From positions 1 through 25,896 of the forward strand of contig JADBKA010000046.1 of the NCBI GenBank assembly GCA_014896635.1: a stretch of 25,896 bases of DNA, read 5' to 3'. A program made the position numbers and the translations under genes. The notes beneath the pieces were generated by a model. The model saw nothing but the letters and a program-made list of their open reading frames with translations. It did not search any database and was not told where the DNA came from. Source of the stretch: Ktedonobacteraceae bacterium. GTDB taxonomy: Bacteria; Chloroflexota; Ktedonobacteria; Ktedonobacterales; Ktedonobacteraceae. Every line of letters begins with the position of its first letter. The stretch's first letter is position 1. Positions 7,977 through 14,451 of the stretch are shown here, piece after piece.

Positions 7977-8273
7977 TTGACAGGCACAATTGAAAGCCAT
8001 CCAGGTGAAAATCCAAACTGGCGCAGGCATAAAAACGCCTGCCCGTTCTACCGCGAACGCTGGTTTCCCTGCAATGACATCAGCAAAGGGGAGCCAATGT
8101 ACCAGGTTTTTTGCCTTAAAGGGACTCCCCCCATCACAGCCGAGGAACAGGAGAAGTGTTTTCGCAGCAAAACATGCTGCTGGCGCCTGGCCGAAACGCG
8201 AGAATCGGCAGCAAGCGGCAGGTCCCGTTCCAGGGCAAAAACTGCATCTACCGCGACCAGAGAAGTCCCCTGA
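7977..8273 (+). CDS. Small Cys-rich protein, unknown function
   Basis: This 98-residue protein starts at TTG 7977, chosen because AGGAAGGA lies about 7 bases upstream and no ATG fits. Six cysteines occur within 47 residues: Cys22, Cys32, Cys46, Cys61, Cys67 and Cys68, in the contexts ACPFYRERWFPC, YQVFCLKG, EKCF and KTCCW. The spacing and aromatic residues suggest a small metal- (zinc-) or disulfide-stabilised fold. The last 25 residues are basic and low in complexity. Expression probably uses the extended -10 at 7901-7909. The gene converges on ndk with 38 bp between stops. Two other frames are open here, but only this frame has both the ribosome site and the ordered cysteine pattern. No family is assigned. 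Confidence 0.6.
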   Translation: MTGTIESHPGENPNWRRHKNACPFYRERWFPCNDISKGEPMYQVFCLKGTPPITAEEQEKCFRSKTCCWRLAETRESAASGRSRSRAKTASTATREVP

Positions 8274-8288
8274 CCAATCTGACTGTGA

Positions 8289-8305
8289 CTGGCGCTCAAC
8301 GCCAG
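8289..8305. terminator. Hairpin between convergent genes
   Basis: CTGGCG (8289-8294) and CGCCAG (8300-8305) form a perfect 6-bp stem with a 5-base loop, in the 38-bp gap between the Cys-rich gene and ndk. There is no T-run, so the terminator role rests on position. Confidence 0.35.
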
Positions 8306-8311
8306 CCCGGC

Positions 8312-8776
8312 CTAACCGCGTTCGTTGGAATTGTAGATATAGCGTTCCAGGGCGTCGTCGTACGAGAAGAGTTCTTCCGCTTTGAAGAAGCGCGGCACCT
8401 CGACTTCAGCAGTTTCCAGGGAGTCGGAGCAGTGAATGAGGTTAGCCTGGACGCTCATAGCGAACTCGCCGCGAATCGTGCCAGGAGCCGCCTCACGCGC
8501 TTTGGTAATACCGCACAACTGCCGCACCGTATTCACACACTCGGTTCCTTCAAGACAGATGGCGATGACCGGTGTCAACTGCATGAAAGACTTGATTTCA
8601 GGAAAAAATGGACGGTTCGCCAGATGGCTATAATGCACATCGAGCAACTCATCTGAGAGCTGCATCATCTTCAGTCCGACAATTTTAAGGCCCTTGCGCT
8701 CCAGCCGCGTGATAATCTCTCCCACAAGATCGCGCTGGATTGCATCCGGCTTCAACAACACCAGTGTCCGTTCCAT
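8312..8776 (-). CDS. ndk: Nucleoside diphosphate kinase
   Basis: Ndk transfers the gamma phosphate from ATP to other NDPs through a phospho-histidine and so balances NTP/dNTP pools in the cytosol. It has 154 residues, close to the family norm of 140-155. It starts with the conserved MERTLVLLKPDAIQR. NRPFF occurs at 54-58, GTIRGEF at 99-105, and the active-site His115 in NLIHCSDS. The start is set by family alignment; the purine-rich AGAGAAGG upstream is unusually close to the ATG. No neighbour shares its strand, so it is probably a single-gene unit. Confidence 0.96.
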   Translation of the reverse strand: MERTLVLLKPDAIQRDLVGEIITRLERKGLKIVGLKMMQLSDELLDVHYSHLANRPFFPEIKSFMQLTPVIAICLEGTECVNTVRQLCGITKAREAAPGTIRGEFAMSVQANLIHCSDSLETAEVEVPRFFKAEELFSYDDALERYIYNSNERG

Positions 8777-9067
8777 ACCTTCTCTATGCTACCTTTCATA
8801 AAAAACTTTTTGCTCTGGCAGGTCGGTTCTCTGTTTCTCTCCCTGACCGTGCCTGGACCGTGTCTGCTCGATTTCAGATTATAGAGAGTTCTGTCCTTCA
8901 GCGCAACCCGGCATGGCGGCAACTTCGCTCACCCCTCTCGACGCTTCCCCCCGGTTCGTGTTACAATGTCCCCATCAGGAATTTTCTCGATATAGGGAGA
9001 GATGTGCGGAGTAAATCTATTTCTTTCACAGTAGAAAGAGAGTGTTGAAAAAGAGGGGAGCAACGAC
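8777..9067. other. Intergenic region upstream of yebC and ndk
   Basis: About 290 bp between divergent genes with no convincing gene. A weak candidate promoter for yebC is TCGACG (8938-8943), 18 bases, TACAAT (8962-8967). AGAGGGGAG just before 9068 is the yebC ribosome site. No RNA gene was recognised. Confidence 0.4.
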
Positions 9068-9829
9068 ATGTCAGGTCATTCAAAATGGGCACAGATTCGT
9101 CGCGCGAAAGGCGTCAATGACGCGCGTCGCGGACAGCTCTTCACCCGGCTAGGCCGCGAAATCGTTGTTGCTGTACGTGAGGGTGGCAGTGGCGATCCCA
9201 ATGCGAATTTCCGCCTGCGTATGGCAATACAGCGCGCCCGCGATGCCAACATGCCTTTAGAGAACATCGAACGCACCATCAAGCGCGCTCTCGGTGGCAC
9301 TGAGGGCGGCAATCTGGAAGAGATCACCTACGAAGGCTATGGCCCCGGTGGCACTGCTGTACTCGTCCAGGCCGTAACCGAGAACCGCAATCGGACTGTT
9401 GCCGACGTGCGCAACGCTTTTAACCGCAACGGCGGGAACCTGGGTGAGAACGGCTGCGTTGACTGGCTTTTCGAGAATAAAGGTGTGATCGAGATCCCGC
9501 TGCAAGACCGCGATCCCGACGAGCTTTCGCTCGAAGTGATTGATATGGGAGCCGATGACGTGGAACCGGCTTCGCCCGATGACGAAGTGCTGACGGTCTA
9601 TACCGATCCGTCGGCACTGGAACAGGTTCGCCAGGCCCTTGAGAAAAAGGGCTACCAGGTATTGAAGTCCGAAAACACAATGGTTCCTAAAACCAGGGTT
9701 GAGATCAGCGATGAAAAGCAGGCTCACCAGCTTATACGCCTGATCGAGCGGCTGGAAGAACTCGATGACGTCCAGAACGTCTACACCAACGCCGATTTCC
9801 CGGAGAGCTTTGCCGCCACGTATGCCTAG
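9068..9829 (+). CDS. yebC: YebC/PmpR family protein
   Basis: YebC-family proteins were described as transcriptional regulators and more recently as factors that help ribosomes through difficult (proline-rich) stretches. The 253 residues match family length. The signature MSGHSKWAQIRRAKGVNDARRG is at the N-terminus, trimmed here to its start. NMPLENIERTIKRA follows at about 60, YEGYGPGGTAVLV at about 89, NGGNLGENGCVDWLF at about 120, and a C-terminal RLIERLEELDDVQNVYTN. The ribosome site AGAGGGGAG precedes ATG 9068. It leads a yebC-ruvC-ruvA cluster, a common arrangement in bacteria, with ruvC 48 bp downstream. Confidence 0.96.
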   Translation: MSGHSKWAQIRRAKGVNDARRGQLFTRLGREIVVAVREGGSGDPNANFRLRMAIQRARDANMPLENIERTIKRALGGTEGGNLEEITYEGYGPGGTAVLVQAVTENRNRTVADVRNAFNRNGGNLGENGCVDWLFENKGVIEIPLQDRDPDELSLEVIDMGADDVEPASPDDEVLTVYTDPSALEQVRQALEKKGYQVLKSENTMVPKTRVEISDEKQAHQLIRLIERLEELDDVQNVYTNADFPESFAATYA

Positions 9830-9877
9830 CAGCATAAGCACCGTTCATTGAATCGAAAGGGAAAGGAACAGCAACGG

Positions 9878-10423
9878 ATGGGCAATAGCCCGGCGCTCAC
9901 ATCGTCCCTGCCTTCACCCGGTCCACGCATCGCCATTGGCATTGATCCCGGCACAGCGATTGTCGGCTACGCCGTCGTGATGGCTCAGGGGAGCGAGCTG
10001 AGCCTGGTAGTGTGTGATGTCATCACAACCCCTGCCAGAATGCCACTGGCACAGCGTTTGCAACTCATTTACGATGGACTGAGCGCCATCATCGCCACGT
10101 ACAGGCCACACGAGGCGGCGATGGAAGAGCTGTTCTTTGCAAAAAATGCTCGCACGGCGATGACGGTTGGACAGGCACGAGGAGTGGCACTGCTCGCGCT
10201 GGCGAACGGCGGCCTGTCGGTCGCGGAATATACACCAAGACAGGTTAAACAGGCTGTCACCGGCTATGGCAGCGCCGGGAAAGAACAGGTGGGAGAGATG
10301 GTGCGCATTCTACTGAAACTGTCAACCGTCCCCCGGCCCGATGATGCTGCCGACGCTGCGGCGGTTGCCATCTGCCACCTGCATACGATGCCAGCAGCCA
10401 GCAGCCTCTCAGGACTGTGTTAG
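9878..10423 (+). CDS. ruvC: Crossover junction endodeoxyribonuclease RuvC
   Basis: RuvC cuts Holliday junctions symmetrically during recombination, working with RuvAB. It has an RNase H-like fold. With the ATG at 9878 it has 181 residues. Catalytic acids are seen as Asp23 (IGIDPGTA), Glu83 (AMEELFFAKN) and Asp156/Asp159 (PDDAADAAAVAICH). ATG 9878 was preferred over TTG 9848 because AAAGGAA lies about 10 bases before it. Even so, about 17 extra residues (Ser/Pro-rich) precede the usual family start. It lies downstream of yebC and probably belongs to the same transcript. Confidence 0.94.
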   Translation: MGNSPALTSSLPSPGPRIAIGIDPGTAIVGYAVVMAQGSELSLVVCDVITTPARMPLAQRLQLIYDGLSAIIATYRPHEAAMEELFFAKNARTAMTVGQARGVALLALANGGLSVAEYTPRQVKQAVTGYGSAGKEQVGEMVRILLKLSTVPRPDDAADAAAVAICHLHTMPAASSLSGLC

Positions 10424-10494
10424 GATATGCTCTCATGACCACTACCACCCTCTACAGCCCTGCACCACTCACTCACTACTCGCACTGCTTCTTC

Positions 10495-10510
10495 CTACCC
10501 ATCCGGGTAG
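10495..10510 (+). other. Small hairpin in the ruvC-ruvA gap
   Basis: CTACCC-ATCC-GGGTAG is a perfect 6-bp stem with a 4-base loop in the 154-bp ruvC-ruvA spacer. There is no T-run. It could be a processing or stability element, or part of an internal promoter region. Nothing else was recognised in the spacer. Confidence 0.3.
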
Positions 10511-10577
10511 CAAGTTACCGACCAGTAGAAATAGGCGTTACTGCTAATAGCGGAGAGAAGAGGATATTGCTGGGGCG

Positions 10578-11174
10578 ATGATTACAAGCATTCATGGAAC
10601 TCTCGAAGCCCGCCGGGCAGATTATGCCATTGTACGTGTCGGCGGTTTTAGCATCCGTGTCTTCGCTCCATCCTCAACGCTCGGTCGCCTGCGCGAGCCA
10701 GGCACAGAGGTTTCGCTCTACACGCATTTTCACGTGCGGGAAGACGGGATCGCACTCTACGGCTTTACAACAGAGGAAGACCGCGATGCCTTCGAGCAGC
10801 TCATCGGTGTCAGCGGAGTCGGGCCGAAGGTGGCGCTGGCCCTGCTCTCGGTCATGGATGCTGCGACGCTCTATAGAGCTATCGCCGACGAAGATCAGCA
10901 GCGCCTCGGACTGGCTCCGGGCGTGGGCAAACGGCTCGCCGCGCGGTTGATCCTGGAATTGAAAGGCAAGCTGCCGGCAGTAGTCACTCCCGCAGGAGCG
11001 GGAACTGCTGCGGCTCCTGGCGGCTCCATCCAGGCCGAAGTCCTGGAAGCCCTGGTCGGCCTGGGCTTCACTCAGGCCGAGGCTCAGGCCGCCCTGGCGA
11101 AGATCCCCAGAGATCAACCAATGACCCTGGAACAGCAGGTAACATACGCCCTGCGTACCTTCTCACGTCAATAA
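10578..11174 (+). CDS. ruvA: Holliday junction branch migration protein RuvA
   Basis: RuvA binds four-way junctions as a tetramer and loads the RuvB motor. It has 198 residues, the normal size. The N-terminal OB-fold domain starts MITSIHGTLE and includes THFHVREDGIALYGF. Two helix-hairpin-helix motifs follow: LIGVSGVGPKVALALLS (75-91) and LGLAPGVGKRLAARLILELKG (trimmed, about 110-130). An Ala/Gly linker leads to domain III (EVLEALVGLGFTQAEAQAAL), which contacts RuvB. ruvB, often next, is not in the window. The ribosome site before ATG 10578 is weak. Confidence 0.95.
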   Translation: MITSIHGTLEARRADYAIVRVGGFSIRVFAPSSTLGRLREPGTEVSLYTHFHVREDGIALYGFTTEEDRDAFEQLIGVSGVGPKVALALLSVMDAATLYRAIADEDQQRLGLAPGVGKRLAARLILELKGKLPAVVTPAGAGTAAAPGGSIQAEVLEALVGLGFTQAEAQAALAKIPRDQPMTLEQQVTYALRTFSRQ

Positions 11175-11221
11175 AGACACAGACAAAGCTTTTATTCATT
11201 TATTATTTCATAGTAAGGAGT

Positions 11222-11320
11222 ATGGTGCGCTCTGCCAACAAGCAGGTGGCCCACTCGCACCTGAATGGTTTATGGAAGAACGACTGCCGCCAGCATGTGC
11301 CTTTGCTATTTCAGTGCTAG
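11222..11320 (+). CDS. Possible 32-codon upstream ORF overlapping the receptor-like gene
   Basis: The only good ribosome site in this region, AAGGAG at 11215-11220, sits before ATG 11222 and GTG 11225. These open a short frame ending at TAG 11318-11320, in a different frame from the large gene starting at 11272. The peptide (MVRSANKQVAHSHLNGL...) is not recognised. It may be a translated upstream ORF coupling translation to the next gene. Alternatively, it is the true N-terminus of that gene separated by a 1-base lesion. Confidence 0.3.
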   Translation: MVRSANKQVAHSHLNGLWKNDCRQHVPLLFQC

Positions 11321-13593
11321 ATGAGTATAAAGAAAACCCGCAGGCTGTACCCGAAGAGGCCCTGGAAGCGGCTCAGCAGCATATGTCTACCTGTAGCCGC
11401 TGCCTGGGAGCCTCTCCTTCTCTTTCCTCACCCAGCGAGGAACAGACCACTCCCAGGCTTCCCGCCGCTCCTTCTAACCGCAAAAAGAAACGCGGACGAC
11501 AGGCAGCGGCCAGCCAGGATACAGAATCTTCTGCAAGCCGCGAGCAATCCAGTAATTCAGTTGACAGGAACAAACAGGCGCTACAGCTCACACCTTCCGC
11601 ATCAGTGGCTACGCTGCCAACACCTGGGGGCGAAACAACAGGAAAGGACCTGGCGCTTGCCACAGCCCTGACAGAGCAAGGGACTATCAGTTGTGAGCAG
11701 TGTCGCCTGTTGCTGCCAGAGTACGCTGAGGCACTGGAGCAGGAAAAGAATGCCGCAACACTCTACCCGGAAGTACAATTACACTTGCTTACTTGCGAGT
11801 CGGGCTGCCCGCTCATCCTGGAGCTTCTCCAGCAGGAGATCAGGACAGGCGGTGGGACGCCACGCGAGCCTATCCGCAACCCTTTCAGCGTCATTGGCTG
11901 GGAACTCAGCGGCTTCTTTCACGGTGGCCAGCTCACTCTTTCCCCAAGAATGCTCGCTTCCGGCACACTGATTCTGCTGCTGATCGTGGCTTCGCTCAGC
12001 GCCTATTTAGGCATCTCCTGGAACGAGTGGCGCCACCGTCCCGCATCAGTGCAGACGATTCCGACTCCAGACGGCATCGGCCTGAGCGACGGCCTCAAAA
12101 TTTTCGATGCCTGCAACGCAGCAGCCTACAAGGCCAAACGCGATGCGGCACAGGCCATGAAAAGTGCGGCTCCCGCCCAGGCGGAGAAGCTGCTCGGCTC
12201 AGCTATCAATGCCGCCCAATCGGACACCTCCGGCTGCAATAGCGCAGAGGCAGCTATCTACCGTGAGAATCTGCACGTTCGCCAGTCTGGCCGACCCTAC
12301 GTGGTGGTCGTGGTAAGTTTCGACAGCGGGCCGGGCAACGCCAGTCCCCAGGGAGGAACTGACCGGCATTTCCTCTACGCAGCCGCCACCCAGGAACTCA
12401 TCGGAGCTTTTATCGCGCAGCAGCAGTACAATGCCACACAGATGAAAACTGAAGATGCGCCTCTGCTCTACCTTATACTCGCAAACACTACCGGTATCGA
12501 GCCGGGCGCACTCCAGATTGCAAATATGATCGCTACCCTGGCTCGCTCCACCGACCTCCAGCAACTCGGCCTGCTGGCAAGCGGCCCACACTCCCTGGTC
12601 GGCGTTGTCGGCCTCGGCCCTAGCAAGCTAACCGAGGTTACCCTCCCCGTCCTGTGCCGCGCCGGCATACCGCTGTTCGCGCCAACTTCGACTGGACCAT
12701 TCGTGACCGATCTGCTAACCCAGACATCACTCTACCGCCATTGCGCACCCGGCTTCGCCTTCATCCGCACTTCGCCTGATGATGCGTCCCAGAGCGAAGG
12801 AGCCGCGTCTTTCGCTTACAATAAGCTAAAAGCGCGCAACGCTGCCATCTTCTACGATCCCGGTAATCCGTCATCGCAAGCTTCTGCCCAGGCTTTCGCC
12901 AATAGCTTCACTCACAACCGTGATGCGCACATCGTCGCGCGAGAAACGGCGATCACCAGCAGTCTACGCGATGTTAACGGGCAGGTCCAGGCATCCCAGG
13001 AGGACTTGCAGGCCAGCCTGGATGACGCACTGCGCAGCAAGGTTCGTCCCGACCTGATCTTTGCATCACTGCTGACCAACGATGTCATTACCATCACACA
13101 GGCCATCGCTCACCTGCCGGAAGACCAGCAGCCGATGCTCATACTGGGAGGCACTGTCATCCATCCCGCATCCCTCCAGGGACTGGTCCGCTGGGCGCGT
13201 CAGCAGCAACTGACCCTGCCGCATATCTTTATATCGGCGGCCACTGCCGTCCACCCGCCCACCGGCAACGATTGGCAAAAGCAGTTCTACGCCACTTTCT
13301 GCACTTCGTTCGCCGGCCCCGGCGGCTATTGCAGCGGCGCGGCAGCCCTGGACCAGGGAGCACTCCTGTTCGGCGATAGTATCAGACTGATCACCCAGAG
13401 CTTGAACCAGATAGACGCCGGCCAACTCCCCGGCCCGGAGCAAACGATTAAGCATATCAGTAATGCCAACCTCGCCGGCGTCAGCGGCCCTATCACGCTC
13501 AAACTGCACGATGATGTGCTCATCACCAACGAACAATCTACTGCCGTTATCCTGGGACTTCAGCAGGACGGGAGCATCCAGATCGTTGAATAG
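11272..13593 (+). CDS. Zinc-finger / TM / type 1 periplasmic-binding-protein fusion, receptor-like
   Basis: This 773-residue protein has an unusual architecture. The cytoplasmic part has two anti-sigma-like zinc motifs. The first is Cys9, His37, Cys41, Cys44 (HMSTCSRC). The second is Cys141, Cys144 (CEQC), His171, Cys175, Cys179 (HLLTCESGC). They are separated by a Ser/Pro/Lys-rich linker of about 90 residues. One TM helix lies at about 228-247 (LASGTLILLLIVASLSAYLG). Residues about 275-773 resemble the extracellular substrate-binding proteins of branched-chain amino acid ABC transporters (type 1 PBP fold), with YVVVVVSFDSG, QLGLLASG, PLFAPTSTG, NAAIFYDPGNPSS and PMLILGGT. No transporter subunit or sigma factor gene is adjacent. 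Inferred role: a ligand sensor signalling across the membrane. ATG 11272 is the first in-frame ATG but lacks a ribosome site of its own. Confidence 0.8.
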   Translation: MEERLPPACAFAISVLDEYKENPQAVPEEALEAAQQHMSTCSRCLGASPSLSSPSEEQTTPRLPAAPSNRKKKRGRQAAASQDTESSASREQSSNSVDRNKQALQLTPSASVATLPTPGGETTGKDLALATALTEQGTISCEQCRLLLPEYAEALEQEKNAATLYPEVQLHLLTCESGCPLILELLQQEIRTGGGTPREPIRNPFSVIGWELSGFFHGGQLTLSPRMLASGTLILLLIVASLSAYLGISWNEWRHRPASVQTIPTPDGIGLSDGLKIFDACNAAAYKAKRDAAQAMKSAAPAQAEKLLGSAINAAQSDTSGCNSAEAAIYRENLHVRQSGRPYVVVVVSFDSGPGNASPQGGTDRHFLYAAATQELIGAFIAQQQYNATQMKTEDAPLLYLILANTTGIEPGALQIANMIATLARSTDLQQLGLLASGPHSLVGVVGLGPSKLTEVTLPVLCRAGIPLFAPTSTGPFVTDLLTQTSLYRHCAPGFAFIRTSPDDASQSEGAASFAYNKLKARNAAIFYDPGNPSSQASAQAFANSFTHNRDAHIVARETAITSSLRDVNGQVQASQEDLQASLDDALRSKVRPDLIFASLLTNDVITITQAIAHLPEDQQPMLILGGTVIHPASLQGLVRWARQQQLTLPHIFISAATAVHPPTGNDWQKQFYATFCTSFAGPGGYCSGAAALDQGALLFGDSIRLITQSLNQIDAGQLPGPEQTIKHISNANLAGVSGPITLKLHDDVLITNEQSTAVILGLQQDGSIQIVE

Positions 13594-13647
13594 CAACTGA
13601 CAGGAGGCGCTATTGCAAGAACAACCGAGTCGTGAGGGGATGGGGGT

Positions 13648-13669
13648 CCAGGGGGCGGTCGCCCCCTGG
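13648..13669. repeat. GC-rich 10-bp palindrome, possible REP-like element
   Basis: CCAGGGGGCG (13648-13657) and CGCCCCCTGG (13660-13669) are perfect inverted repeats with a 2-base spacer. The flanks are G-rich (GGGGATGGGGGT before, CGGGGCGCGCCCGGG after). The intergenic position and composition suggest a dispersed palindromic element. No second copy was found in this window. Confidence 0.5.
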
Positions 13670-13704
13670 CGGGGCGCGCCCGGGAACACACGGGTCCCCG
13701 CGTT

Positions 13705-13727
13705 GCGGGGAGGTATCCCCGCTTTTT
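13705..13727 (+). terminator. Strong intrinsic terminator after the receptor-like gene
   Basis: GCGGGGA-GGTA-TCCCCGC (13705-13722) is a 7-bp GC-rich stem with a tetraloop, followed directly by TTTTT (13723-13727). The left arm can also pair with CCCCGC at 13696-13701 (loop GTT), an alternative hairpin that would exclude the terminator. Confidence 0.8.
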
Positions 13728-13823
13728 CCCCATTCCCTCAAAGGTGTGTTGAAAAGGCGCTATGTAAGCATTGCCCATAGCAATTATATCTACCATGTAC
13801 ATTTTCTACGCTTTAGAAGGACA

Positions 13824-13862
13824 ACACCCGTACAGGGTTGACAAACTTTTTCCAGCGGGTGT
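13824..13862. promoter_or_regulatory. 7-bp inverted repeat spanning the ilv promoter, candidate operator
   Basis: ACACCCG (13824-13830) and CGGGTGT (13856-13862) are perfect inverted repeats with centres 32 bp apart, about three helical turns. They bracket the -35 box and spacer of the predicted ilv promoter. This is consistent with a regulator binding two half-sites on one face of the DNA. Confidence 0.35.
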
Positions 13863-13867
13863 ATCCT
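13838..13867 (+). promoter_or_regulatory. Predicted promoter of the ilv leader
   Basis: Consensus TTGACA (13838-13843), an 18-base spacer and TATCCT (13862-13867, four of six matches). Transcription would start near 13875, giving a leader of about 575 bases before ilvB. Confidence 0.5.
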
Positions 13868-13997
13868 TGAGACAGACTAAAGAGACAGGATTGAGAGACA
13901 CAACGCAATGCTCCAGCAAGGTTGCTGTCGAGCCTGTGGATAGTTGTCAGCAGTCCTGCCATCCAGAATTTTAAGAAAGGTGAGTGAAAGCAGCAAC

Positions 13998-14336
13998 ATG
14001 CCGGCAACGTTCTACCAGCACTACAACCCGGCGGCTACATATGCCCGCCACGCTGAACGTATGCCCTCCTCCATGCCCGCTACAGGTATGGCTATGAGCA
14101 TGTGTGCTAATGCTGCTTCTAGCACCTCTGCCATCATTGTGAAAACCGGCGTCGTGACGCCGGTTTCTTTGTTTGCTTTCGCGCTGCTTGCGCTCGTCGT
14201 ATCCCTTCTCCTCGGCAACCTTAGCCTTATTACCCTTATTAGCCTCCTCCTTATTTGCCTTACCGGACTCGTAGGGCTGAGGAGTCTGGTAAGGCATGAG
14301 ATGGTAGTAGCCACAACAACTGCACGGGGAGATTAA
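13998..14336 (+). CDS. Leader ORF rich in Leu/Ile/Val codons upstream of ilvB
   Basis: This is a 112-codon frame from ATG 13998 to TAA 14334-14336; a GTG at 13980 and a TTG at 13944 extend it. The first 45 residues are Ala/Met/Ser/Thr-rich. A 43-residue stretch near the end has 25 Leu, Ile or Val (17 Leu), including SLITLISLLLICLTGLVGL. Seven of those Leu codons are CTT, which is uncommon in neighbouring genes where CTG/CTC dominate. Placed between the predicted ilv promoter and an intrinsic terminator before ilvB, it fits a leader peptide whose translation senses branched-chain aminoacyl-tRNA. The length is far above the usual 15-35 codons. The alternative is a small two-TM membrane protein. 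No strong ribosome site precedes ATG 13998 (AAAGGTGAG is 12-14 bases away). Confidence 0.55.
   Translation: MPATFYQHYNPAATYARHAERMPSSMPATGMAMSMCANAASSTSAIIVKTGVVTPVSLFAFALLALVVSLLLGNLSLITLISLLLICLTGLVGLRSLVRHEMVVATTTARGD
14143..14174 (+). terminator. Intrinsic-terminator-like hairpin inside the leader ORF
   Basis: AAACCGGCGTC (14143-14153) and GACGCCGGTTT (14156-14166) are perfect inverted repeats, followed by CTTTGTTT. The left arm starts right after the Ile-Ile-Val codons ATC ATT GTG. It could be a first attenuation point. Confidence 0.55.
14256..14296 (+). promoter_or_regulatory. 15-bp hairpin at the end of the Leu-rich codons
   Basis: 14256-14270 pairs with 14282-14296 over 15 positions with a single G-U wobble and an 11-base loop. 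The left arm lies inside the Leu/Ile codon run, where a stalled ribosome would cover it. This is the geometry expected of a pause or anti-antiterminator hairpin. Confidence 0.55.
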
Positions 14337-14376
14337 CGGGAGCAACGACGCAACCAATCCAACGCAGGTACCTGAT

Positions 14377-14412
14377 AGAGGGCCTCCCTTGTGGGACGGC
14401 CCTCTTTATTAT
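14377..14412 (+). terminator. ilvB leader: Attenuator-type intrinsic terminator directly before ilvB
   Basis: AGAGGGCC-TCCC-TTGT-GGGA-c-GGCCCTCT (14377-14405) forms a 12-bp stem with a tetraloop and one bulged C, followed by TTATTATT. It lies between the leader ORF stop and the ilvB ribosome site and would stop transcription before the operon unless prevented. Confidence 0.75.
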
Positions 14413-14451
14413 TCATCAAATTCTGTAGTAATCGCTTTTTTAGGAGGAATT

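Noticed and set aside
8740..9048. 102-codon frame between ndk and yebC
   Set aside because: It starts inside ndk on the opposite strand, has no ribosome site and no recognisable features.
11175..11271. ruvB next to ruvA
   Set aside because: No Walker-type ATPase frame follows; the next gene is the zinc-finger/PBP fusion.
13632..13974. Short frames in the GC-rich palindrome region (both strands)
   Set aside because: Low-complexity translations through hairpins, without ribosome sites.
13870..14450. T-box riboswitch upstream of ilvB
   Set aside because: No T-box consensus (GGTGGNACC-like) or stem I motifs could be found before the terminator. The codon-rich leader ORF explains the region better.
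14389..14451. Longer N-terminus for ilvB
   Set aside because: It would be encoded by the terminator's right arm, and the strong TAGGAGGAAT site lies before ATG 14452.
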